Positions 55,658-64,000 of a stretch of 64,000 bases of DNA are shown piece by piece. Source of the DNA: Lewinellaceae bacterium (GTDB lineage Bacteria > Bacteroidota > Bacteroidia > Chitinophagales > Saprospiraceae); contig JADJYW010000006.1 of NCBI GenBank assembly GCA_016719605.1, positions 237,501 through 301,500 of the forward strand, written 5' to 3'. The notes under the pieces were generated by a model. It did not search any database. It was not told where the DNA came from and worked only from the letters and a program-made list of their open reading frames with translations. Positions within the stretch are counted from its first letter, which is position 1. Every line of letters begins with the position of its first letter. Made by a program: the position numbers and the translations under genes.

Positions 55658-56848
55658 CTAAAACCGCAAAATCCGGAAAACCTCCCCCGCTTCAAATTGC
55701 TCCCGTCCGCGCGGAATTTCGAGGAATGCATGGGCTTCGTGCAGGTTGGCCAGGTCGCCGCTACCGCGCCCGGGCTTAGGGTGTGCGAACAACATTCCTT
55801 TTTTGTTTTCCAGCGCCACCGGCACAAACCACGTCAGGTCGGGTTTGAAAACCAGCGGTTCGGCCAGAAAGGCCCATTCCGCTGCGGGTTCCGGTGCGCC
55901 GAGGCTTTTTTTCATCCAGGGCGCCACATACAGGCAGGCACACAAAAATGCCGAAACGGGGTTGCCGGGCAGGGCAAAAACCGCCGTGTTGGCCGGCCCG
56001 AGGCCAAACAGGAAGGGTTTGCCCGGACGCTGTGCCACCTGGTGCAACAGGATTTTTACGTTTGCGGCCCGCAGCATATCGGGCACGAGGTCGCGTTTGC
56101 CTGCCGACACGCCGCCCGACAACACCAGCACCTCGCAGGCCGGCAAAATTCCCCGGATGGTTTTTTCAATACCGGCAGCCGTGTCGGCACAGTGAAAAAC
56201 CTCTACGGATTCGGCCCAGGGCGCGAGCAGGGTTCGCAGGGCAACGGGATTGGACTGCCGGATTTGCCAGGGCAGGGGTGTGGCGCCGACCGGCACTAAT
56301 TCGTCGCCCGTGGCAACGATGGCTACCCGGGGTCTTTTGCCGGCGAGCAGGTGTGTTTTTCCGACTGTGGCGAGTACCGCCATTTCGGCTGCGCCGATCC
56401 GGGTTCCGGGCTGGAGCAGGGTGTCGCCGGCTCGCCGATCGGTACCTTGCCGGTGGATATTTTGGCCGAGCCGAACGTTTTCAGTTTGTACAAAAGCCAC
56501 ATTGTCGGAGATTTGAACCTGCTCGTAGGGCACAACGGTGTCGGTTCGGCCGGGCAAAACGCCTCCCGTGGCCACTTCGAGGCAGGCGGCGGGGTGGGGC
56601 AGGGGCAGGTCGGGGGCGCCTGCGGGGACTTGCCCTTCCACCGGAAAACGCCGGCGGCCGCCGGCAAACTCCGAAAACGAAATGGCGATACCGTCCATCG
56701 AAACCCGGTGGAAAGGGGGGAAGTCCCGGTCGGCCAAAACAGTTTCCCGGAGGATACGCCCGGGGGCGAGTTCCAGCACAATGGCCTCCGCTTCCGACAA
56801 AACGGCTTGTGCCAGAATAATTTCAAGGGCTTGTTCGACACGAATCAT
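55658..56848 (-). CDS. moeA: Molybdopterin molybdotransferase MoeA
   Basis: A 396-residue enzyme that inserts molybdate into adenylylated molybdopterin. The N-terminal region (VEQALEIILAQ; FPPFHRVSMDGIAI) is followed by the MoaB-like central domain: VAIVATGDELVPVG, then VLSGGVSAGKRDLVPDML and FALPGNPVSAFL. Domain IV forms the C-terminal ~75 residues. The start at 56848 (MIRVEQAL) follows the family; the open frame upstream reads back into mobA. It is divergent from mobA, 49 nt apart. The last bases adjoin the repeat cluster. Confidence 0.93.
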   Translation of the reverse strand: MIRVEQALEIILAQAVLSEAEAIVLELAPGRILRETVLADRDFPPFHRVSMDGIAISFSEFAGGRRRFPVEGQVPAGAPDLPLPHPAACLEVATGGVLPGRTDTVVPYEQVQISDNVAFVQTENVRLGQNIHRQGTDRRAGDTLLQPGTRIGAAEMAVLATVGKTHLLAGKRPRVAIVATGDELVPVGATPLPWQIRQSNPVALRTLLAPWAESVEVFHCADTAAGIEKTIRGILPACEVLVLSGGVSAGKRDLVPDMLRAANVKILLHQVAQRPGKPFLFGLGPANTAVFALPGNPVSAFLCACLYVAPWMKKSLGAPEPAAEWAFLAEPLVFKPDLTWFVPVALENKKGMLFAHPKPGRGSGDLANLHEAHAFLEIPRGREQFEAGEVFRILRF

Positions 56849-56877
56849 CTTGCAGCAATTTTTCCGACAGGATTTTC

Positions 56878-56885
56878 TAATTTTG
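56878..56885 (+). promoter_or_regulatory. TAATTTTG -7 motif of mobA
   Basis: A perfect TAnnTTTG match 12 nt before the mobA ATG, within the 49-nt divergent spacer. Confidence 0.4.
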
Positions 56886-56897
56886 GAGCAGCAAAGT

Positions 56898-57491
56898 ATG
56901 GATACTTTATCTGAAAAAAAGATACCCGGCCTCCAGGGGCTGGTTTTGGCGGGCGGGCGGTCTACCCGGATGGGCACGGACAAAGGACAGATAGCCTGGC
57001 ACGGCAAGCCGCAGCGCGCGTATTTGGTTGAGTTGCTGGAAGGGCTTGGTATTCCGGCCTGTATTTCGTGCCGGCCGGATCAGGCTGCGGAACTTTCGGG
57101 GTTCAATCTGGTGCTGGATCGTGTGGCTGATCAAGGTCCGCTGGGCGCTATCTATTCGGCTTTTCAGGCGGATATGGACGTCGCGTGGCTGGTTGTGGCC
57201 TGCGATATGCCCTTCGTGGATGCCGACACGGTCCGGTTATTGCTCCGGGAACGCCGTGCAGACATGGCGGGCACCGCGTTCCGGTCGCCGGCGTTCGAGG
57301 ATGGGTCGCCGGATCCGCTGTTTGCCATTTGGGAACCCCGCGCGTATCCGGTATTGGAAAAGCGGTTGCAGGCAGGTTACCGGTGTGCACGCAAGGCCCT
57401 TTTGCAGGCAGGCGTATGGCTGCTGGAAGCGCCCGATCCGTCGGTTTTGGCCAATGTGAACACGCCGGAGAGCGCCCGATTGATCGGATAG
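56898..57491 (+). CDS. mobA: Molybdenum cofactor guanylyltransferase MobA
   Basis: A 197-residue nucleotidyltransferase that adds GMP to the molybdenum cofactor. The GTP-binding motif is LVLAGGRSTRMGTDKG (~residues 15-30), followed by DQGPLGAIYSAF and VVACDMPFVDADTV, where Asp binds Mg2+. PDPLFAIWEPRAYPVLEKRL and NVNTPES at the end are standard. It is divergent from moeA, so both genes belong to one cofactor-maturation locus. Confidence 0.94.
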   Translation: MDTLSEKKIPGLQGLVLAGGRSTRMGTDKGQIAWHGKPQRAYLVELLEGLGIPACISCRPDQAAELSGFNLVLDRVADQGPLGAIYSAFQADMDVAWLVVACDMPFVDADTVRLLLRERRADMAGTAFRSPAFEDGSPDPLFAIWEPRAYPVLEKRLQAGYRCARKALLQAGVWLLEAPDPSVLANVNTPESARLIG

Positions 57492-57548
57492 CCAAGGGCA
57501 AAAAGTCAAGATTATTTCGGTGTGCCGCGGGTTTATAGTCTGCGGGCG

Positions 57549-57556
57549 TACATTTG
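57549..57556 (+). promoter_or_regulatory. TACATTTG -7 motif
   Basis: A perfect TAnnTTTG match 44 nt upstream of the coiled-coil gene at 57601. The -33 position is not a clear TTTG. Confidence 0.45.
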
Positions 57557-57600
57557 CTGCATCAAAAATATCGTCTTCGTTTCTTTAAAAAACAAGCACT

Positions 57601-58503
57601 ATGAGTGGAAATACCAACTCCCGCATTTACGGCATCGCCGTCACCATCCTGTTGTTGCTTTCGGCTGCGCTGGGTTGGTTTTTTTGGCAAAAGACCCAAA
57701 CGATTCAGGGGGAAAGCAAACAAAAACAAGCGGTTTTGGATTCGTTGACCCAGGTGAAGTTGAACATAACCCGCGAATTGGACAGCATGTCGCTGGCTTA
57801 TTCCAGCCTGCGCACCGAAAATGAAAACCTGCAGGGGCGGGTTACCAACACGGCTGCCCTGATCGAGCAAAAGGAAATTATCATCAAGCAAATCAAGTCG
57901 GAGGCTGTTAAAAACACTTCGGACCTGCAAAAACAGGTTGCCGATTTGCAAAAGGTGAAGACCGAATACGAGACCATCATCACGGTGCTTCGGCAAGAAA
58001 ACCAGCAGTTGCGGGAAACGAACGAGCGGCTTGTCGGCGAAAATACCCAGTTGCAGGGGCAGGTGACCGATTTGGCCAAGCAACTGGAAGATCAGATACG
58101 CAAAACCCAATCGGCCACATTCAAAGCCACGTCTTTCCGGGTGGAAGTGGAGCGCCGCAACGACAAACTGACTGCCCGGGCGCGTCAGGCGCGGGAGTTG
58201 CTCATCAGTTTCGATCTGGCGGATGTGCCACAGGCTTTTCACGGCCCGCAAAAACTGTATTTGTCCATCACGGACGACAAAGGCACTCCAATCATGTCCA
58301 AAAACCCGATCAAGGCAACGGTGGCGGCGCCAACAGGGCCGGTTGAAATTCTCGCGCAGCAGGTCAAGCAAGTGGTTTTGGAAACGACGCAGCGTTTGTC
58401 TTTTTCGCACCAGTTGGAAGATAAACTGAAATCGGGCAACTATGTGGTCGCGATCTATTGCGATCGGGGTCTGCTGGGGGCTTCGAGCCTTCGGTTGCGC
58501 TAA
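57601..58503 (+). CDS. Membrane-anchored coiled-coil protein
   Basis: 300 residues. One N-terminal anchor (IYGIAVTILLLLSAALGWFFW, ~9-29) is followed by a long coiled coil (~35-175) rich in Lys, Gln and Glu (TENENLQGRV; LRQENQQLRETNERLVGENTQLQ). A compact C-terminal domain (~180-300) starts FRVEVERRNDKLTARARQARELLISFDLADVP and contains KLYLSITDDKGTPI, resembling an immunoglobulin-like beta fold. This layout recurs in Bacteroidota hypothetical proteins, and I do not know its role. It is 66 nt upstream of the tamB-like gene and probably shares its transcript. Confidence 0.75.
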   Translation: MSGNTNSRIYGIAVTILLLLSAALGWFFWQKTQTIQGESKQKQAVLDSLTQVKLNITRELDSMSLAYSSLRTENENLQGRVTNTAALIEQKEIIIKQIKSEAVKNTSDLQKQVADLQKVKTEYETIITVLRQENQQLRETNERLVGENTQLQGQVTDLAKQLEDQIRKTQSATFKATSFRVEVERRNDKLTARARQARELLISFDLADVPQAFHGPQKLYLSITDDKGTPIMSKNPIKATVAAPTGPVEILAQQVKQVVLETTQRLSFSHQLEDKLKSGNYVVAIYCDRGLLGASSLRLR

Positions 58504-58569
58504 CCGGGGACAAACAAGCGGCGTATGCGATAGAAACAGTATTGGTATTTTTTCCGTTTCACAAGGATC

Positions 58570-61500
58570 ATGCAGGAACAACCCAAACAACAAGAGCAAC
58601 GCGAAAGTACAGAGTCGCGTCCTGCGGCGAGGTGGCGGTATTTCCTCCAGCGTGCCTGGCGACGGATCGAGAATATCGCGTTTGGGGTGGTGGCAACTTT
58701 GATTTTCCTGTATTTTGTGCTGCAATCGCCGGCTTTTCAGAACTGGCTTGTCGGGAAAATAACCACATACCTGTCCGAAGAACTCGAAACTACGGTTTCT
58801 ATTCAGCATGTAGACATTTCCTTTTTCGACAATTTGGTGCTGGAGGGGCTTTTTATCGCCGACCAACGCGGCGACACGCTGCTGTACGCCGAACGATTCA
58901 AAGCGGGGTTGAATTCCAATATCTTTTCCCTGTTTCGGGATCGCCTGGAGTTCAATGAGATCAGCCTGACGCGTGCCCGGATCAACATACGGCGGTTGGT
59001 GGGCGACGACAACAACAACCTGCAGTTTCTGCTGGATTACTTTTCGTCGGCAGAACCAAAGCCGGACAAAAAAGCCCGCGCCGTTTCGGATCAAAGTACA
59101 GAGCCTGCGCCTGACGGAGGTACAATTTCTTTCCGAGGACAAGGTATTGGGCAAACGTATGCAGGGTGGCGTTGTCAATGGAGTTGTACGCATCAACAGT
59201 TTTGATGTGGCGGCAAATACGATAGACGTGCAGTCCATTTTTTTGGAGGGGGCAGCCTTTGCCATTGCCGAGTATCCGGCGCATCCATCCGCAGCAACAT
59301 TGAAAAAGAAGCCTGTCCGACCAGATACGACGGCGGCGGTCGGCAATCCGCTTCGGGCTTTTGTGGGCAGGTTGTATCTGAAGGACAGTAAATTTTCGCT
59401 GGATCGGTTCGACGTCTCGCCCGCCCGGCAAACGCCCGATAATGTGTTGGACTACGAGCACCTTGCCGTACAGGACATCGCCATTGAGGCGGACAGTATT
59501 TTTGCGGATGCCGATCTGGTGTTCAGCGGGAGGCTGCGCCACCTGGCGGCACGCGAACAAAGCGGTTTGGAGGTCAAGCACCTCGAATCTAATCAGGTTT
59601 TTGTAAACGACACACTCACGGCCCTTTATGGTATGCGCCTCGAAACCAATGGAAGCGTGCTGAGCGACACGTTGGCGTTGCGGTACCGAACCTACCGGGA
59701 CTACAATGCATTCACCAATCGGGTGACTTTGGAAGGGCGGTTTGCCCCGGACTCGAAGATTCGGCTGGGCGATGTCATGTTTTTCAGTCCGAACGTGGAG
59801 ACCAATTCGTTTTTCAATAAAAACCGCGATCTCGTTGCCGATCTGACCGGAACCATTGACGGGCGGATCAACCGGCTGAACGGCCGAAATCTCCATCTCC
59901 GCGTGGGCGACGAACTGTTTATCGCAGGAAATTTTGACGGCAACGATATGGCCGAGGGAAGCGATCGAATACGCTTGTTGTTTGATTTGGAGCAAGCCAA
60001 TACCAACATGCGTACCCTGCGTCGGGTGCTTCCGGGATTTGATGCGCCGGAGTACTTCGACATACTGGGCAATGTCAATTTCAAGGGAACCTATCAGATT
60101 CTGTTTGGAACCAACCACATTCTCAATGGCGACCTGAGCAGCGAGATCGGTTTCGGCAAGGTTGACATGAAATTAGACCTCGGCGGCGGCGCCGAAAAGG
60201 CAACGTATTCGGGGTACCTGAACATGAATGATTTTGACATAGCCGCCTGGACGGGCAGCAGCGAGTTTGGGAAATCTACCTTCCGGGTGAATATCGCCGA
60301 CGGATCGGGGCTTACGCTGAAAACAATAAAAACCCGCCTGTCCGGGGTGGTTGATTCGTTCTATTTCCGCGGATACAACTATCAAAACGTGGAACTAAAC
60401 GGGCGTTTCGACCAGTCCGTTTTTGATGGGCGGGTGAATATGGAAGACCCCAACATAGATTTTACTTTTGATGGAAGCGTCAATTTCAAAGACAGCATAC
60501 CCGAATTTGATTTCAAGGCAGATTTGCGGCGACTGGATCTGGGTGCGCTCAATTTGGTTGAAAAAGACTGGGTTGTATCCGGCAACATACAAAAGATCAA
60601 ACTTTTTGCCCGGGATTTCAACGACTTGCGCGGGGCTGTGGTTTTGCGCAATTTTTTGATTGTACAAGATAAAAAGTACCAGCACCGAATAGATTCGCTT
60701 ACGTTCGCCGCATCCAACCGCCCCGACGGGAATCGTTATTTTATCCTGCTGTCAGACATTGCCGACGGCGTTTTGGAGGGCCGTTTTCAAGTGAACAACA
60801 TGGCTCGGAATGCGTGGCGTTTTTTCTATCGGTACTATCCAGATTTGGTTGAACAGGCTATCGGAGTGCCTGAAGCAGATTCAATGCGGCTTTCCGATAA
60901 TTACAAGTTGAACCTGAAGATCAAAGATACCAGAGACCTGACGCGTCTGTTTGATGAAAACCTTGATACACTTCGGAATGTCAATCTTCGGATCAGTATG
61001 CATGCCGGCGCCGGTAAGTCGGACCTTCGGCTGCAGATGCCCACGTTGCGCTACGGCACGTTTGATCTGCAAGACATAGATATTACCTGGAATACCGAAA
61101 AAGACGACGGTAAATACAAATTAGATATTCCAAGGATGTTTTTATCGGAGGACAGAGAACTGGGGCATGTACACTTGTCCGGAAACCTGAGCGCAGAGGC
61201 CATCACCTTTGCATTCAATGCAGAAGACACCGCCTCAATTGTAGAAAAGGTTAGTCTGAACGGACTATTGTCAACGGTAGATTCCCTCTGGCAAATACAA
61301 TTCAATGCAGCTGCGATTACCTTGTTTGAAGAGCAGTGGTATATGGAGGAAGACAACTACCTGCGTTTTTCGTCCAACTATCTGGAAACACGCAACTTCG
61401 AACTGATGAACAACCTCCAGCGGATCAATGTGGAGAGTTACAACAAGGGGAGAGGGTTGCGTTTCGGATTAGTGAACTTCGACCTCAACTTTCTGGAGCG

Positions 61501-63537
61501 GCTTGTTAAAATGGAAAAACTGGCCTATCGGGGCAAAATTTTCAATTTGGACATAGAAATCGAGGATGTTTTTGAGATGAAAAACATGCAGGGCTATGTC
61601 ACTACCGACACGATATTTTTGAACGATATTCCTTTCGGGGCACTCACCGGAAACGCAGAAATGCCGGACAAAAACGCGCCGATCTGGTGGCGGTTTTTTT
61701 TAAAAGACAAGGACAAGCACGAGTTACGCGTTCTGGGGGCATATCTTTCAGAAGACCAAAAACGCGCCGTCTCTGTCGAAGAACTCGGCGCCGTCAAACC
61801 CGGAACGTTCCAGACAACCGTAAAGGCGACCAATTTTCCGTTGAAAGTGCTGGAACTATTCATTCCGGATATATCAAAAACTGCCGGAACGCTTCAGGTG
61901 GACGCACAACTTGGCGGCCCGTTCGACAAGGTTGGTATGCAAGGGGAGGCTATTGTAGATGGTCATTTTCAGTTTGACTACCTGAAGGCCATGTTTTATA
62001 TCCCCAATGAAAAAATACTGCTCAATGAGCGACAAATATGGGCAGACAAGGACACCATCCTGGACGGCAGCCAAAAAAATGCCGCCATCATACGGGGAGG
62101 CCTGCGGCACGATCACTTTAACGATTGGCGTTTGGACTGCAGCATCAAGTCGCTTGGCTCCAATTTTATGATTATGAATACCCTGCCGGAAGACAATGCC
62201 ATGTATTACGGGCAGGGCATCGGTGCATTTGAAGCCATATTTTCCGGGACATTCAGCAAAACCGACATACTCGTCAATGCGACGACAGGAAAGGAAACCC
62301 GGCTGTTTATTCCGCTCGCTTCCGCCTCCTCTCTGGATGTACAAGACGCCAGTTTTATTACTTTTCGCAAGCGTGAATCCGCGCAAGATGAACAGGGCAA
62401 AGCCAAAACAAAAAACTCGATAACGACTGATCTGAAAGGACTGACGTTCGAGATGAATGTTTCTGTAACCGACGACGCCGAGGTGCAATTGATTTTTGAC
62501 GCGCAAGCGGGCGATATTGTAAAAGGCAGGGGAACGGGCGATATCCGCATGGTCATCAACCGGGAAGGCGAGTTCAAAATGTACGGTACCTACCAGATCA
62601 GAAGGGGCGAATACATGTTCACCTTGCTCAACTGGGTGAACAAGCCATTTTCTGTGAATGACGGCGGGACGATCAGTTGGTACGGCGACCCGTATGGCGC
62701 CCAGATCAACCTGGAGGCGGTGTACGCAGAAAACACATCGCTTTACAACCTGCTTCGGGAGGAACTGGAGGTAACCCAAACGCTGAATGCAGAGGCCTCC
62801 AAATCCACGCGGGCCATCGTCGCCATGCGTCTGAAAGGCGACCTTTTTAAACCCAATATCAGTTTTGATCTGAGTTTTCCCAATGTGTCGAGTCAACTCA
62901 AGTCTATGACCGACAATAAATTGTCGTTGCTTCGACAGGATCAAAATGAGTTGACGCGCCAGGTATTCGGTCTGATTGTGATCGGTTCTTTCCTGCCGCC
63001 CGCCGGCACTTCCGTCAATATCCAGAGCAGCGACTACCTGGCTTCCGCCTTCAATACGCTGACACAGGTTTTGAGCAATCAGTTTTCGTCCTACCTGACC
63101 GGTCTGGCTTCGGAGTGGTTTGGCGGAAAGGTGTCCAGTATTGAGTTTGATATTGCCTACAACGAGTACCGAAACCAGGTTACGCCCGGGCAGGCCAATC
63201 TTGCCCAGATTGGCCGGGAACTACAGGTGCGGCTCACCAGTGGTTTTGCCAACGACCGGATCACGGTACAACTGGGCTCCCAAATCGGCATCGGGCAGCC
63301 CGGTACCTCCAACGCGGAAGTTTTTTGGGCGAAGATGTCACGGTCGAAATTCAGATTACCGAAAATCGCCAATGGCGCCTCAAAGTTTACCAGCGAACAG
63401 AACCGGACATTGCGGGCGGCTCCAGAAGGTCTCGCTATGGTTTTGGCTTGAACTTCCGCAAGGAATACGATACGTTCGGCGAACTGATGGACGGCCTGAC
63501 AGGCTGGATGCGGGGCGGCAAGAAAAAAGAGGGGTAA
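58570..63537 (+). CDS. TamB/AsmA-like translocation-assembly protein (two frameshifts)
   Basis: A large envelope protein of about 1655 residues, of the kind that carries phospholipids or helps barrel assembly between inner and outer membranes. One N-terminal helix (FGVVATLIFLYFVLQ, ~38-52) anchors it. A very long beta-rich AsmA/TamB region follows and ends in the DUF490/TamB C-terminal domain (LFKPNISFDLSFP; VTPGQANLAQIGRELQVRLTSGF). The frame breaks twice: in the A6 run at 59068-59073 (one A too many: joins DKK to PAPFRIKVQSLRL) and in the T6 run at 63321-63326 (one T too few: restores FLGEDVTVEIQITENRQWRLKVYQ and ends GGKKKEG at 63537). The uninterrupted central part is 58973-63451. Confidence 0.85.
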
Positions 63538-63562
63538 ACTCCTTTGCAAAACGTGCGCGGGA

Positions 63563-64000
63563 TTACTTCTTTCCGCCTTTTTTCGTCTTTTCTTCCTGTA
63601 CGCGTTGTTGTTCGCGCATGGCGGCCTCGAAGCGGTCACGCCAGCCTCCGGTCTTCTTGGGGCGGTTTTTGTTGGCTTCGAGTTGCGCCGTTATCTTTTC
63701 ATGGTCAATCAAAAACTGTTTGGTCACGACGGTTTGGCCAATGTTCAGGATATTGCTGAAACACAGATACAGCGTGAGGCCTGCGGCGAAACTGTTGAAA
63801 AAGAACATGAACATGACCGGCATACCGTACTGCATGTATTTCATGACCTTCATTTGTTCGTTGCCGGCCATGGCCGAGCTGTCCATTTGCTTCATAGAGT
63901 ACCAGGTGTACCACAGTGTAGTGACGACCCAGATCAGCGTGAATGCACTGATGTGGGTGCCGAAGCCCCAGACGTAGAACGGCAGTCGGAAGGCAATATC
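63563..64000 (-). CDS. yidC: Membrane protein insertase YidC, C-terminal part (runs off the window)
   Basis: The last ~145 residues of YidC/Oxa1, which inserts proteins into the inner membrane. The open frame continues through the window edge (FRLPFYVWGFGTHISAFTLIWVV upstream of the internal Met). Typical features are MKVMKYMQYGMPVMFMFFFNSFAAGLTLY followed by NILNIGQTVVTKQFLID and a basic cytosolic tail (ANKNRPKK ... TKKGGKK). It converges with the tamB-like gene, 25 nt apart. The start lies outside the window. Confidence 0.93.
   Translation of the reverse strand, partial: DIAFRLPFYVWGFGTHISAFTLIWVVTTLWYTWYSMKQMDSSAMAGNEQMKVMKYMQYGMPVMFMFFFNSFAAGLTLYLCFSNILNIGQTVVTKQFLIDHEKITAQLEANKNRPKKTGGWRDRFEAAMREQQRVQEEKTKKGGKK

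Noticed and set aside
54780..55827. Several 60-240 codon frames in the repeat cluster
   Set aside because: Their residues simply follow the repeats (recurring FSPRLVFSPSA-like strings) and no homology or start signal is present.

Overview
The window looks like a chromosomal contig from a member of the Bacteroidota, probably near the Saprospiria or Chitinophagia. No taxonomic search was possible. The evidence is: type IX secretion (T9SS) sorting domains of both types; the gene order bamD-rpoZ-coaBC-DUF4835; a stand-alone MnmD; TonB-receptor and CusA/CzcA families typical of the phylum; and many TAnnTTTG (-7) promoter motifs in place of sigma70-type boxes. Base composition is moderately GC-rich by eye. 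Most genes are ordinary housekeeping or envelope genes. No prophage, insertion sequence or CRISPR array is visible.

Layout. 1-2228: 3' end of a 23S rRNA gene, the 5S gene and a terminator. 2435-5475: a frameshifted gliding-type surface protein, a DUF2752 protein and a frameshifted YqaE-like protein. 5677-11924: tRNA-Ala, then a heavy-metal RND efflux operon whose pump is fused to its outer-membrane channel. 12042-18745: a T9SS-exported sugar-dehydrogenase-like protein, then a cellulose-synthase-like glycosyltransferase paired with a TPR/beta-barrel porin, a probable exopolysaccharide synthesis and export pair. 19155-26428: an AntA-like protein, a VOC protein, mnmD, tRNA-Leu, hscB, rseP and the DUF4835/coaBC/rpoZ/bamD operon. 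26684-33591: a lone paaA, membrane proteins, a TonB receptor joined in frame to a truncated flippase, an ABC ATPase and a small membrane protein. 33777-39433: a deoxynucleoside kinase, a YjbR protein, transporters, and a three-gene glycosyltransferase/aldo-keto reductase/FAD-oxidoreductase operon. 39662-46649: a coiled-coil membrane pair, an orphan cas6, a lipoprotein, a thiolase, a vanadium haloperoxidase and a frameshifted lpxB. 46744-54752: an Omp28-like T9SS protein, mutS2, an MgtC/DUF4010 protein and a caspase followed out of frame by an FGE-sulfatase domain. 54753-55657 is a gene-free hairpin-rich repeat cluster. 55658-64000: divergent moeA and mobA, a coiled-coil protein, a frameshifted tamB-like gene, and the 3' part of yidC.

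Two themes run through the window. First, at least eight genes are interrupted by single-base frameshifts, nearly all inside homopolymers. This points to uncorrected long-read indels more than to true decay, so fused or split proteins here should be read with that in mind. Second, simple repeats are frequent: TTCCAACC octamers, a coding GAGTTTT heptamer, 36-bp and about 130-bp units, and GGACTTTAGTCC palindromes.

The most interesting biology is the caspase-FGE locus with a possible A-AAA-AAA slip site, the RND-channel fusion with an internal signal peptide, the glycosyltransferase/TPR-barrel pair, and the orphan Cas6.
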